This document shows positions 8,961 through 21,028 of a stretch of DNA of 64,000 bases, piece after piece. The translations under genes were made by a program, and so were the position numbers. How positions within the stretch are numbered: the first letter of the stretch is position 1; every line of letters starts with the position of its first letter. The stretch spans positions 105,578,045-105,642,044 of the forward strand of contig JASDDO010000006.1 in assembly GCA_030015575.1 (NCBI GenBank), in the 5' to 3' direction. Below the pieces are notes generated by a model that saw only the letters and a program-made list of their open reading frames with translations, did no database searches and was not told the DNA's origin. Source of the DNA: Agapanthus africanus (Eukaryota > Streptophyta > Magnoliopsida > Asparagales > Amaryllidaceae).

Positions 8961-11167
8961 TGTTAGTTATATGTATGCCCTAGAGGCCATTACTATACAT
9001 AGGATGCATATTGTAGTGGATGCTTGGACATATATAGGGATGACTTTCTTGCTCGATATGATAGTATGCTATCTGGTTACCCATTACCTTAACGTGTACA
9101 CTGATTGTCTCTTTGTTGTTGGTAAAGCCCTTAGGATGTGTACTTGACTACCTGGACTATGATGCGGATCATACTAGTGGGGACATGGTAGTCCATAAGT
9201 ACAACCTTCAAGGTCCCTAGTCGTGGGTGTATCGAGACAGGGCGTCGATATACCAGAGTAGACTAGCGTGAAGCTTCTCGACCCATACAGATAGGCGATG
9301 GATGATCCCATATCCATTTGTGTTTGACGACAGAGATGATATACGGGTGCTCAGTAGAGACTGGGTACACTGGACGGACTCACCGAGAGCTCCCAGATGG
9401 TATTATACCTTACGTCAGATGGCAGTTCTCTGGTGACACTGGTACATGTTAGTCTGTAGACCCGAGATCGTCATAGAGTCTTGTGTGATTCCCACTGTGC
9501 TTTGATTTCCATCATACCACGTCCAAGAGGGCGTGCAAAAAGGTGGCTTTTGTGTACAGTCCCGAATCACATGGAGGCAATGAGCGATAGGAGGGGTTTC
9601 GTCTCTCCCGGTATAGGGAGTTGATGTTGCGCAGTGCTCGATTGGCTATGACAGGAAGTCCTTGGCCAAGGCAGTTTTAGGGATTTACTGGTAAGTGTTA
9701 CCGGTAGTTTCTCAACCCGTTATGAGCCTCATATCGACACGACTTATCGAGTTATTGGGGTCTGACGTTTACCACCCCTAGACAAGATATGCGACATATC
9801 AGACGAACAGACCGGACTGTACGGTAGTGTTACTCGTTGAATTCACTGGAGTGTGAGCGGGCTTGCTCGTTGATCTTCTGATCGCTCAATACCCGGGTGG
9901 CCGTTACGTTAAGCAGACCGCTTGCGGCTTGTGGGTGTTTGATATGATCATCACCTGTTGCCGGCGTATTGACGAGTCTTTAGAGTCCTACACAGGGGTT
10001 TCCTGGCTCAAGCGAAACGAAACAGGAGCGCATATGAGATATGTGCGGGACCGAGCATAATACCAGTATGTGACACTGTATTCTATTCTCGCGATTTGTG
10101 ACATTGATCGGTTGTATGCGATATAGCCGGGTTATCGGATCAAGTGTTGATTCGATAAGTTGTTACTATTGATATTAGTCGGTTATATGCGATATGACCG
10201 TATCGTTAAATCAAGTGTTGATTTAATGATTTAATGTATAATTATATATTTGATATATTACTTTACATTAACTAGTATTGGTTCACTTAAGATTTGTTTT
10301 CTCACTTGAAAGTGTACATTGTTTAATGTGATATATGCAAGTGTACATGTTTGTATCATGCTTGATGATACAAACAAGTAGTGTGTATGAGACTTGAACC
10401 ATATCAAGGTTGGATTAGGGTTTATTATTTTCCTAAACAAATAACAAAAGAGTGTGACTTTGGTCAAAGTTATCAAGCTTCATGAAGCTTGATGAACATT
10501 GACAAAGTCAATCTTTTGTCATTTGTTCAAGATATTAGCTAACCCAACCCTTAACCTTATGCTATGGTTAATTCTCTACATGAGTTAAGCATGAGGGCTT
10601 AACTCAACCATGATGCCATCATTCATTTGATAAGTTTCACTTTGGATATTATTCATATGATTCTTTTCTTCTTCTTCATCTTCATCAAGCTTGAAAAAGC
10701 TTGCTAGCTCCAATGGCATCATGAGGAAAAGAGTGAGAAATCCAATTCTAAAGTGAACCCACTTCCTATTTCTTCATCCTCTACCACTTGCCAAGTAGTA
10801 TAGGGTGTTCTCTTCATAAATTTTTCGACCGAGTGAAGGAATAGCTTGAGTTTGAGTCTCCCCGACGTAGATCATCTTCGGCCTCGAAGTCAATGACCTA
10901 GCCCGATCATTTCTCCGACGAAACCATTTCTAGAGTCCGGGATCCGATGATCGCAGCGGAAGGACGTCAACACGGAGCTAAAGAAGTGGTGGACCGGATC
11001 TACAAAGGTTGTAATCCCTTTCACTTAGTAGCAAAGTCGTTTGCTTGCTTGCTTTTCTCTTAACTTCTAGTTAACGATCTTCATTAGGGTTTCTCGGCAC
11101 CGGAAAATTTTTGTTTGGCATGGTTGATGCCTTGTGGAACCTCTTGAGTGTGCCTAGGAACCCTACA
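8961..11167 (+). repeat. 5' LTR of CopA-2
   Basis: 2207 bp, TGTTAGTTATATGTATGCCC to GTGCCTAGGAACCCTACA. It differs from the 3' copy at 29112 by only scattered substitutions and small indels in the parts compared by eye. Confidence 0.95.
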
Positions 11168-11168
11168 G

Positions 11169-11180
11169 TGGTATCATAGC
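11169..11180 (+). other. Primer-binding site, CopA-2
   Basis: TGGTATCATAGC one base after the LTR; one mismatch from the usual TGGTATCAGAGC. Confidence 0.85.
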
Positions 11181-13345
11181 CTAGCTAGAGCCTTAGGCGA
11201 TGCGTAGACGGAGTTAGAAGTCCGATCAAACCGAAACCCTAACACAATTTTGCTCTGTGGACTTTTTTCAAAAACAGGGTTTTTTCCAAATTAAAAATGC
11301 TTAAAAAATTCAGCATGAAATTCTAAGAATTACGGTGCAAAAATTACCTAATGATGTCTCTAAAACGCGGCGGAACCGCGGCATCAGCATGCTAATGCGG
11401 CGGTTCCGCGCCCATTTAGTCTCTTCAGTCAACCATTTTTGCACAATAACTTCTTTATTTAAATGCTGATTTTTATGGGAATTTTTAATATTAACTCAAG
11501 AGTTGAGTTTTCTGGGTTGTATTGGGAGTTCGTAAATTCGATCGGATTATCAAACTTTGTCTATGTGTATTTCCGGATAATTTTTGAATATGTTAAAAAG
11601 TTCGACCGAATATAAATACCCAATTTTTCCCCTGTCGGGAAATTTTCAAGTGTTGGATCTTTCCATGGTTTAAAGACGTTCTGAGTAGTGCAAGTAACGC
11701 GATGGACCCTCTAGAAGACAATAAACCTTAACTCGATTATGTGACCGTCTTGAACTGCCCTTTGAACCTTCGGGTTTGGGGCAGTACGGCGTGCCACATG
11801 TGAGGCGTTGGCTTGAACCTTCTACGGCTGGACCGTTGGTACTAAGGCATGAAGTGAATGTTTTTAAACTTATTTCATGTGTTGATCTGTATCGGGAAAA
11901 CGTGGGTGTTTGAATGTTCGATCGGAAAGTTTAACATTTTCTATTTATCTGGAATGGGATACAACAATTGGAATTCACAAGTTTGTTATGAGATAACTGA
12001 TATGAATGTTATAAGCATAGCACTTTAGTCTCACTTGATCGGTTGCCACGGAATTTTGATGCGATCAAAAGTCCATCGCAATCACGTAGCGTACGCGGAT
12101 ACTCGCCGGATAAACTTAATAGACAGCTACACCCCATAGCCCCGACCAAGTGACTGTAGGAGAACCCCGTCGCCGAAAGCATCCGTTCGGGTGCTCGCGG
12201 CAGCGGTGTTCCGCCTTGGTGCACTTCGTCGACGGTATCGGGGGTGCGGCCGCCTACTAAAGTTTGCGACGAGCATTCGATCAATTTTTCGGGAATCTTG
12301 TTAAATTGCCCGACTTTATATTGAAAAGTGTTTTCGATTTTGAGACTAAAATGCGGGGTTTATAATTGTTAGGCATGCGATGTCTAAGGAATTCATTTGA
12401 TTAGGCATGCGATGTCTAAAGAGATTGTGGATTCCAACTGTTGTAGTTTTACACTTTCTTTTCTGTGACCGTAAGTGTAATATATGATATCGCCGGTTTC
12501 GTTGCTATATGTCAACGACAATTGGGATGCGCACATTTACTTACGTTGATAACATGTGATGTTATGTGTTGCTGGATATGTTATATTGGATCGTCGCGTT
12601 ATGAATAGCCGGGGTTTTATGTGAGATGAGAGCTTTTATTTTCATTCATGTAAAATTAACTTGTATGTAATATTCTGTTATTGGGGCACTTCCAGGTAGA
12701 GAAAGATGTCACCCTTTGTATATTATTTACTTTTCCGCACTAGGATAGACCCAAGGAGGAGAGCACAAGTAACCGGGTTCTGGAGTCCAGTTGGAGACCA
12801 ACTCGAGGAGTCGAGTTCGGGTCTCCTAACTCTAGAATTGGCAGGGTTGCTTCCCGCTCTCGTAGGGTTCTAGGGGTGTGGGTTTGGTTATTCATCGCGA
12901 CCGTGGAATCCGTGTTTTATACAGGCTCGTATTGAAAACACGGACGTCCTAGTATATCCAATATTTCATATGATTCTTCTGCTGCGATTTCTGTGATGTG
13001 ATCATGTGATGTTCTGTGATAGATACTGTATATAGTATATATGATATATTATATAGACGTTACTTATGTTTTGCACTCGCGCTAGCCCTGCCCCGCTCTG
13101 CCGTTAGTTACCTAACCTAACGGTGCACGAGGGGACATCGAGGCGAATGCGGATGGCATAAGTGTACGTCGTATTTATCTGTGATGTTTAGGTATATTAA
13201 TTGATGGGACTTCATTAATATGATTAATGAAAGAAAAAGAAACCTAAAGATGTTGTGGAATCGAATTTTCAAAAACAGGTAGCTACAGTTCTTGCTTTCC
13301 ATCGCGGTGTTCCTTGTAGAGCATCCAGCACCTTATTCGATAAGG

Positions 13346-13528
13346 AAAAGACCGAGATCCCTTCACCGGGAGTGACTCCTTTAGCAATAACTGGCAGATG
13401 CTACACTCTCGGTTTGTCTTTTGATTGCTTCTATAGTTTCTGCTTTGCACAGTGATGTATATGATATATCCTGCACATCATTCGACGAGGAAAGGGCCGA
13501 CGATCCCTTCACCGGGAGTGACCCCTTT
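13346..13528 (+). promoter_or_regulatory. Duplicated leader hairpin, CopA-2
   Basis: Copy 1 pairs AAAAGA (13346-13351) with TCCTTT (13377-13382), one mismatch. Copy 2 pairs AAAGGG (13491-13496) with CCCTTT (13523-13528). Inner TCCC/GGGA stems are retained in both. Confidence 0.5.
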
Positions 13529-13670
13529 AGCAAAACTAGAAAAGTCTCAAAAACACTCCATTTTAAATCATTTGATTCTACAACGATATCAAGTTCATTA
13601 CGCAAAAGGTTTTCAGAAAAACCTGTCGTAGCCCTCCGTCATTTCAGATATGTACTGGTTAGTATTCATG

Positions 13671-13885
13671 CTGCGTTTGTTGACCTCTGTCAAGGCGTAG
13701 TGTGCGGTAGCTGATTAGCGCTTATTTCCATAAGCATATGATGTGATTGATTTAGGGTAGTCGTGCGACCTTGTTGACCTCTGTCAAGGGTCGTGCGGGT
13801 GGGTTTACTTCAATCAAGAAATGACGGGTTGAACTTGACTAGCAGCCTATGGTTTGTTGACCTCTGTCAAGGTCATAGGACGCTG
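13671..13885 (+). promoter_or_regulatory. Triple stem-loop of the leader, CopA-2
   Basis: Stem-loops at 13671-13700, 13762-13797 and 13843-13885, all with apical TTGAC-CTCT-GTCAA. Outer stems are CTGCG/CGTAG, CGTGCGACC/GGTCGTGCG and CCTATGG/TCATAGG. Substitutions relative to CopA-1 in stems 2 and 3 keep the pairing, including G-U pairs. Confidence 0.7.
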
Positions 13886-14319
13886 GGGGCAAAATATTAT
13901 CGGGAATTTCAAGTGTTGAAATTTGCAATGAGATTGCATACCTTCTATGAGATAGTTGGATCCCGATACCCACTGCGAGTAATTGTTACTCCTGGGAGAG
14001 TTTTACACATTACAATTAGCCGATCAAGTAGGTGTCTAGAAAGGTGTTAACGGGGTTACGCCCCTGGGAAAACGAGGTTTACATTAATTAGGTTCGTGCG
14101 AAAGCACGGGGCACCTCCCTCAAAGTACCGACACTGGCCTGGCTGAAAGATTGGCGAACTTGTAGCGTGTAATTAATCCCGGCTAGTCTTTCCTTTTAGG
14201 GTTTGAAGGAAGATTTGATAAAAACAGTGGGAGCCATCCTGATTAGATAAAATAATAACCAATCTGATCTTGCAAGAGCGCACGCAGAGTGTTTTCTTCT
14301 CTCTCTCCAGGTAGCGACC

Positions 14320-17105
14320 ATGTCACGCCATAATCAAGATAATAAAACGGATATATTGACCGAACCGGCTTGTTATACTGAGCTGGGGAACGTTGGTCCC
14401 GCTTCAACTTATAATTGTTATAAGACAGAGCAGGAATTATGGGATTACCAGAATTCCCGTGCCGCCTAAACGAAGAAAGTGCATGTTGATGCATCATCTT
14501 CGGGTGTGTTCATTACAGAGAACTGTTTCTCAGTATCCTTTACGTCCTGGGTATGTGATACCGGATCAGGATCCCGTATATGTAATATGTTACATAAGGC
14601 TACAGAACGGTAAAGAACTGAGAACGGGTGATAAGTTTCATGAGACAGGAAACAGGGCAAGTGTTGCAGCCAAGTCTGTTGGTCACTGTCACCCTGTATG
14701 ATCAGTACATTGATTCTGAACGAATGTTATTAGATACCGAACCTGATATAAAAAATCATATCAGTCTCTTTATTTAGATAAAGAAGGATATAATTTTTTA
14801 TTGTTGGATAATGTTTTGAACATTTCCTATATCAAGAGTTGAGTGGTTCAGGCACGTTATCTAAAAGCATTGACGTTCTAAATCAAACTACAGTTCTTAG
14901 TATATAGAATACACACAAGAGGAAGAGTTCAGAAATGAACGGATCCTTCTTGAGGTATTGTAGACTAGGTCATATCAATGCGACCCGACTAGCTTGAGTT
15001 ACATAAAGATGCATATTTAAATTAGTTTGAATTTACATCTTGTGAAACATGCCAGTCATGTCACAGAGATAAGATGACCATAGCTCTGTTTACTGAAAAC
15101 AGAGAAAGAGTTAGTGAACTCTTGGGATGATACATGTTGATGTATGTAGGTCCCCAGTCTACACATGCCAAGATTGGTTCTTTATACTTCATTACATTCT
15201 TTGATAATCTCTTAAAATTCAGACATATGTTCATGTTGAAACACAAGTCCGAACCTTTTGAGATATTCATAGAATATAAGTTAGAAGTAAAAAACCAAAA
15301 TACGGGTATAAGTATAATGTCCTTTGATGAGATCAAGGAGGAGAATACTTGAGCACGGGATTCCTGGACTATTCTAAAGGAGAATGAGATTCTCTCTCAG
15401 CATTACTCCTCCGCATACACCATAGCATGATGGTATATCGGGGCGGAGCAATCACACCGTATGTGATATGGTGTGCTCTATGATGAGTACTGCTGAGTTT
15501 CCTATTTTCTTTTGGAAGTTATGCACTTAAGAAGTTTCATACCTATTGAATAGGGTTCCGATCAAATCAGATGCCTACCATTTCATATGAGATATGGAAA
15601 GGGAAGAGCCCATCTCTTAAGTCAGTTAAGATTTGGGGTTGTCCGGACCATGTCTAAAAGCAAAATCCGGACAAGCTCGAGGCAAGGTTAGTTATGTAGA
15701 ACTGGAAAAGTTCCAGCTATACAAACTGAAGCAGATGATTTGGTAGAGCCAAAGGATTCAATAGCAACCAACGAACCTCAGCCTCTCCGCCGATCTAGTA
15801 GGGTTCCTCACCCACCTGAGAGATACTTCGGTTTTCTCTATGACAGTGGGAGCGAGGATTGCATCATGAGATGATGACCCAACTAGTTTCGGGCTGGCCA
15901 TCAGGAGTAGGACTCTGTAAGAATGGCTGGATGCTTAGCGATCTGAGATGGAATCCTTATACACCAACAAAGTATGGACTTTGGTTGCTTTATCTGAAGG
16001 GTTAAATCCCCATCAGGAGCAAGTATATCTTGAGAAGATTACTTGGTGTAGATGGAAAAGTTAAGACTTTCAAAGCTAGACTTGTTAAAGGTTTGCATCA
16101 TTGACCAGGTATGGATTATAATGAAACCTTTTCTAAGTAGCTATGCTTAAGTCCATCCAGATCCTACTTGCTACGGCTACATACCATGACTACGATATCT
16201 GGTGGTTGGGTGTCATGACTGCTTTTCTAAATATTGATTTAGAAGAGAACGTCTATAAGTACACAGCCAGAGAGCCTCGTAGACAGTGGGAGCAGCGGAA
16301 ACGTATGCAAGATGTTTTATGTGATAAAACAGGCATCGCGGAGTTGGAACATCTGTTTTGATGTGATAGTCAAAGAGTTTGACATCATCAAAATGGTAGA
16401 TGAACCTTGTATGTACAAAAAGGTAGTAGGGAGTATGGTGGTGATCCTCGTAGAGTACGTGGATGACATACTCTTGATGGGGAAGGAGTTTCCTATGCTA
16501 CGCTCGATCAATCTCCACTTATCACAAGCATTCTCCATATAGGATCAAAGTGATACCTACTAAATCCTGGGTTTTGGATCTATGAGATAGATCTAATTGG
16601 ATGTTAGAATACTCACTAGTTGTAGTGAGATGGTATCAATCGATCCTGGGGAGAATCACTGGAAATGTTCCAGAGTAATAAAGACGACTGAATGTCAGTC
16701 GCAGGGATTGTCTTTACCCTCAGTAGAGGGACGGTATGTTGGAAGAGTTCCAAGCTAGATACCGTGTCATACTAGATGATAAAGGCTGGATACATCACTA
16801 CTTAAGATGCTACCAAAGAGGAAGTCTGGGTGTATATTAGTTCATGAGATGAACTTCGTTCCTCCCATTGTGTGACAATGGAGTTGTGGCTTACGCCTAG
16901 GAACGCCCGTCCCATTAGTGATCCAGACATATTCTTAGGCAGTGTCACCTGATCGTGGAGATGGTTGATCTCCAGGAGATCGAGGTTAGGAGAGCAGACT
17001 CAGAGGACAACACGGCGGATCCACTCATGAAAGGCCTTTTCCTAGATAGAGACTTTTAAGGGATGGTTGAGTATGAGATACTACAACCACTGCTATCAGA
17101 TGGCC
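14320..17105 (+). pseudogene. Decayed Copia pol of CopA-2
   Basis: Starts at ATG 14320 just after the acceptor-like site, with the same short pre-protease stretch as CopA-1 and no Gag. Fragments of every pol domain can be found in shifting frames. The protease remnant is DTGSGSRIC near 14560. Integrase is at 15134-15352 (THAKIGSLYFITFFDNL, MLKHKSEPFEIF). RT lies at 16143-16542 (NICFDVIVKEFD, EYVDDILLMG), and RNase H traces reach 17040. There are many stops and indels, and sequence is missing after about 16590 (end of RT) and in early RNase H. No translated product of useful length is possible. Confidence 0.88.
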
Positions 17106-17110
17106 CTAGT

Positions 17111-17123
17111 GCATGTGGGAGAT
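17111..17123 (+). other. Polypurine tract, CopA-2
   Basis: GCATGTGGGAGAT, one base different from the other Copia tracts. It is followed not by its own LTR but by CopB, inserted at the junction. Confidence 0.85.
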
Positions 17124-17125
17124 TG

Positions 17126-19009
17126 TGTTAGTGTTTATGCCCTAGAAGGCCATTACTGTATCATACTAGCTTGTATATTACTTAATGGAAGCTTGGGATA
17201 TTCACATGTATCTAACAGTCTTGCTAAACATGGTAGTATGCTACTTGGTTTTTCTATCTTAATATGTGAGTGTACGTATTGATAGAGCTTTTAGGATCTT
17301 GCTTGTCTACCAGCGTTGTGATGGCAGTCACACTAGTGGAGGCTGGGTAGTCTACAAGCACATCCTTATTCAGGTCCCTGGTCGTTGGATTATCGAGACA
17401 GAGCATCGATACTCCGGAGTAGACTGGTGTGTACGCTTCTCATCCCAGTTAGGGAGATGGTCTGTCCCACAGCCGTCAGTACGTCGTACTGGAGATAGTA
17501 TACAGGTGCTCGTTAGGTTACGGGTACACCGGACAGGACTCACAGGGAACTGTTGGTTGGTTTGATACCAGTCGTCAGTAAACAGTTCCCAGGTGACATG
17601 AGTACAGCGTAGTCCGCAGACTTGACACTGCTACTTCGCCTCGAGTGTGTCCCACTGTTCTTAGATTGCTACCCTACCACGGCTCAAAGGAGTCGTGCAA
17701 ACAGGTAGCAGTTGGGTGCAGTCCCGAGCACTTGGAGGCAGTGGCGGTTAGACAGGATTCGTCCCTCCTGGTATTGGGAGTAGATATCGTGCTGTGTCAG
17801 AGAGCCATTACGCAAAGTCCCTGGCCAGGGCAAGCGAGATTTGCTGGTAGGTTCCAGTAGTTTCTCAGGGTGTAATGGGCTTCCCTCTGACACGACTTAT
17901 ACCGCTATTAGAGGACTGACGCTTGCCACCCCCCTAGGCCCGATATGCGATAGTCTTGGACGAACGGACCGGACTGTATGGAGATTGTCACATCAGACTC
18001 AGTAGGAGTTCGGATGGGTTTTCTCATCGGCCTTCTTATCGGCAACTACCTGGGGACCGTTACGTACAGCTAGTGCCGCTTGCGGTCTGTGGTTAAACCC
18101 ACTGCCAGCGTAGTAGTCGAGTCTCTAGAGTCCCATACAGAGAGTTTCCTACTCCAGGCGAAACGATATAGAGGTTGCATGGTTTTGCGACAAAGGGTTC
18201 GGACGCATACGTGCGTTTACGCACGTACGACTTTCGGACAGTTTTTTCCAGTCGGCTTTGGTTTAAGCCAGTTACTGGTATCCGGTTATTGGATTTTTAC
18301 AGTCTAAAGTTTTTCCGTATTTTTTGCGGATTGGAGGGGCGTTCTCGTAATTGTACGAGAAGCTTCTAGAAGATGTGACTAAGGAGGTTACTTTGGATGA
18401 GATTGTGAGTCATGGTGGTGATTCATTCATTTCATTAATGCACATTTATTGCTTAATGACTCATGCTAATGAATCACCACTAGATATTTGTAAAGCATGC
18501 TTATTCATCACTCATTTTCTTTTATTGATAAATAAGAATGCTTCATAATATATTATGATACACTCTCTCTCTTCTCATTATCTTATCTCATATTCTCTCT
18601 CCTCAAGCTCTCATCTTCAAGATACTAATCCTTAATCCTCATGTGTTGAGATCAAAGGTTTAGTTAGACTTAAGCATCCATTACCTTCACTCTATATCAT
18701 CCTTTCATCTTTGATTAGCAATCAAAGTTGATTAGTTACCTCAAGTTAGAGGTGTAGCTTGGTGTCTTGCTCTCGGGTGGATCGTCTACTACCTAGAGAA
18801 GGTCGAGGAGAACAAAGGAGGACACAAAGACGAAGGACCGTTTTCATTAGGTATAATCCCTTAACACTATAGTTTAGTATAGCTATGTGTTCGGTTATTA
18901 TTTGTTTAGCTTCGATTCAAGCGGTTAGTCGATGTTCGTTCTTTAAACTTGATCGTTTTTGAAAATTCCGCCTCCCCATAAGTACTGGGGTATACTACAT
19001 CGACTTACA
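17126..19009 (+). repeat. 5' LTR of CopB
   Basis: 1884 bp, TGTTAGTGTTTATGCCCTAG to GTATACTACATCGACTTACA. Almost identical to the 3' copy; the main difference is about 10 extra bases near 17779 (TGGTATTGGGA region) that the 3' LTR lacks. Confidence 0.95.
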
Positions 19010-19010
19010 G

Positions 19011-19022
19011 TGGTATCAGAGC
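19011..19022 (+). other. Primer-binding site, CopB
   Basis: Perfect TGGTATCAGAGC one base after the LTR. Confidence 0.92.
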
Positions 19023-20318
19023 CTCGCTAAACAATAAATAACTTAATTGCAAATTTGTACGAATTTCGAACGAAAAATCGAAGCCGGAAAACCCTAAATA
19101 TTTTCAGTTTCTGTCGAACTTAAAATGAAGTCCAAAAATTTTTCAGGTGTGCTCAGAAAGCTAGAAAGGAGTCCAGGAGAACACCCCAGAAATTCGAGCC
19201 CATGACTCGGCTAAAGCGCCACGGAAGGGCGGCGGATCCCACCGATCCGCCGCGCTTCCGCGGCCGAGTTGCCGAGTCATGGACTCATATTTCGTGTGTG
19301 GGTCCCCTGTGACATTTGGGGTTTTCTGGAATATTTAATAATTGCTCAGGTTACTGTTTAACAGAGCAGATTTTGGAGCAATATTGATGTTGTTTAATCA
19401 ATCGAAATTGTACAGTATTTGCATATTGGATTATATCTGTGATTGTTTAATGTGTTCGTAAACCTCCCCCAACTGCTAGTATGTCGGTTGGCAGGGGGTT
19501 GTACATTTCTGAAATGGTTATATCTGTTTGTGCATATAAACTGTATTGGACTGTTGTGGTGTATAGCCGGGGTTAGCAATGGGTTATTGTTTAATTCATT
19601 TGTTGTAAATGTAATTTGTTGTAATATTATTTTCGTGGGGCACTTCCAGGTTGCGGTTGTAGCCACCGTTGTATTATTTCATTTTACTGTTTTTGCTCCT
19701 AGGACTGACCCAAGGTGGGGTACACAGACTGCCGGGTGGGTAGTTTGCCGTACCCGTAGGGGTCGAGGGTGGGGTAACGGCTATTCATCACAACCGTGTA
19801 ATCTGTCTTTTCTTGCAGGCTCAAAAGAAATACAGATTGCTTGCAAATCCAATATTGTTTATCTGTGTTCTGGAATGAATATCATTGCGTCAGACGAATG
19901 TAAAATATCTATATATATTGTAGCTATTTAGACGTCACTTATGTTTTACACCCGCGCTAGCCCAGCCCCCGCTCTGTCGTTAGTTAAGTAACCTAACGGG
20001 TGATGACGGGACCCCGTGGCGAATGCGGATGGCATAAGAGGACGTTGTATTTTCGTTGTTTTCTGCAATGATAGGTTAATGATGGGACGCATTATCTATA
20101 ATGCAAAGTAAAACAAACCAAAGTTTAAATCGTTGGAACAATTTAAAAGAAACCACTCGGTTATTTTTAAAACAGATATTTTTAAATGCGGAGCTTTAAC
20201 CATTCCTTTTAAAAGCTATCAGGTTCTTTCGGTTATATCAAGTTCACTACGTTCACGGTTTCGCCAAAACCAGTCGTAGCCCTCCGTCATTTCATTTGGG
20301 TATTCAGTAGTATTCAAG

Positions 20319-20533
20319 CTATGCATTTTGGCCAAAGTCAAGGCATAGTGTTTGGTAGCTGCTGGATTTTCATTTGTTGCATAAGATAGATGAGTTGGTT
20401 TGGGACAGTCGTATTACCATTTTACCAAAGTCAGGGGTATATACGGGTGGGTTCAAATTGACAAGATAATGACGGGTAGAACTTGACATGTGACTTATGA
20501 CACTTTGACCAAAGCCAAGGTTATAAGAGCATG
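20319..20533 (+). promoter_or_regulatory. Triple stem-loop of the leader, CopB
   Basis: Stem-loops at 20319-20348, 20410-20445 and 20487-20533. The apical hairpin has loop CAAA; stem TTGGC/GTCAA in the first, with one mismatch in the second and third. Outer stems are CTATGC/GCATAG, CGTATTACC/GGTATATACG (one bulge) and CTTATGA/TTATAAG plus CATG/CATG. The primary sequence differs from CopA at many stem positions while pairing is kept. Confidence 0.7.
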
Positions 20534-20990
20534 GGGCAAAAACTTATATCGGGAATTTCTAAAGAAACTGAAATTTGCAAAGAGATGCATACCATTTTGA
20601 GTTTGATGAATGTTGGTAGCATTCCTACAACATTATCAGACGATGATTTTTGGATCCCGATCCTACTGTGAGTAAATAATACTTATCAGGATATTCGTCA
20701 CTTAACGATCAATGCTATAAACCTAGTAGGTGTCCAGAAAAGTGTCAGCGGGGTTACGCCCCCAGAGAAAAGAGGTTATTTAATTAAGGAACTTCGCGAA
20801 AGCGTTGGAAAACCTCCCTCGAAGTACCGACACCAGCCTGGCTGAACGGTTAAGCAAGTATTGTACGGTGAGAATAGTCTTGACTAATTCTTCTTTTATG
20901 GTTTGAGGAAGGATTCGAGAAACAGTGGGAGCCATCCAGTTTAGATAAACTAAAAACCACTCTAAACTTGCAAGAGCATCATGCTAAAGA

Positions 20991-21017
20991 GTTTTCTTCT
21001 CTCTCTCCTAATTGCAG
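20991..21017 (+). promoter_or_regulatory. Acceptor-like pyrimidine tract before CopB gag
   Basis: Pyrimidine run then ATTGCAG, followed by CGACC and, 12 bases after the AG, the gag ATG. This position supports 21029 as the true start over the upstream in-frame ATG at 20981, which would lie before the tract. Confidence 0.45.
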
Positions 21018-21028
21018 CGACCCTGAAA

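Larger units (their letters stand above)
11181..14310 (+). other. Leader of CopA-2, non-coding
   Basis: About 3.1 kb from PBS to the acceptor-like AG at 14309-14310, longer than the 2.0-kb leader of CopB. The part from 13022 onward matches the start of the window. Blocks shared with CopB and CopC leaders include GGGGCACTTCCAGGT near 12680 and GTAGCCCTCCGTCATTTCA near 13628. ORFs at 12009-12284 and 13421-14050 run through these blocks and are not conserved as protein. Confidence 0.85.
19023..21028 (+). other. Leader of CopB, non-coding
   Basis: Two-kilobase leader. The open frame at 19443-19931 has no homologue in the other Copia leaders and overlaps the shared GGGGCACTTCCAGGT and GACCCAAGGTGGGG blocks, so I do not call it a gene. 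The duplicated AAAGAG/CTCTTT hairpin of CopA and CopC leaders is not found here; the triple stem-loop is. Confidence 0.85.

Noticed and set aside
12009-12284. Minus-strand open frame in the CopA-2 leader
   Set aside because: No homologue in the window and no features of a gene; it lies in leader sequence.
19443-19931. 162-codon open frame as a novel leader protein of CopB
   Set aside because: It is not kept in CopA or CopC leaders and crosses blocks that are conserved at nucleotide level with indels.
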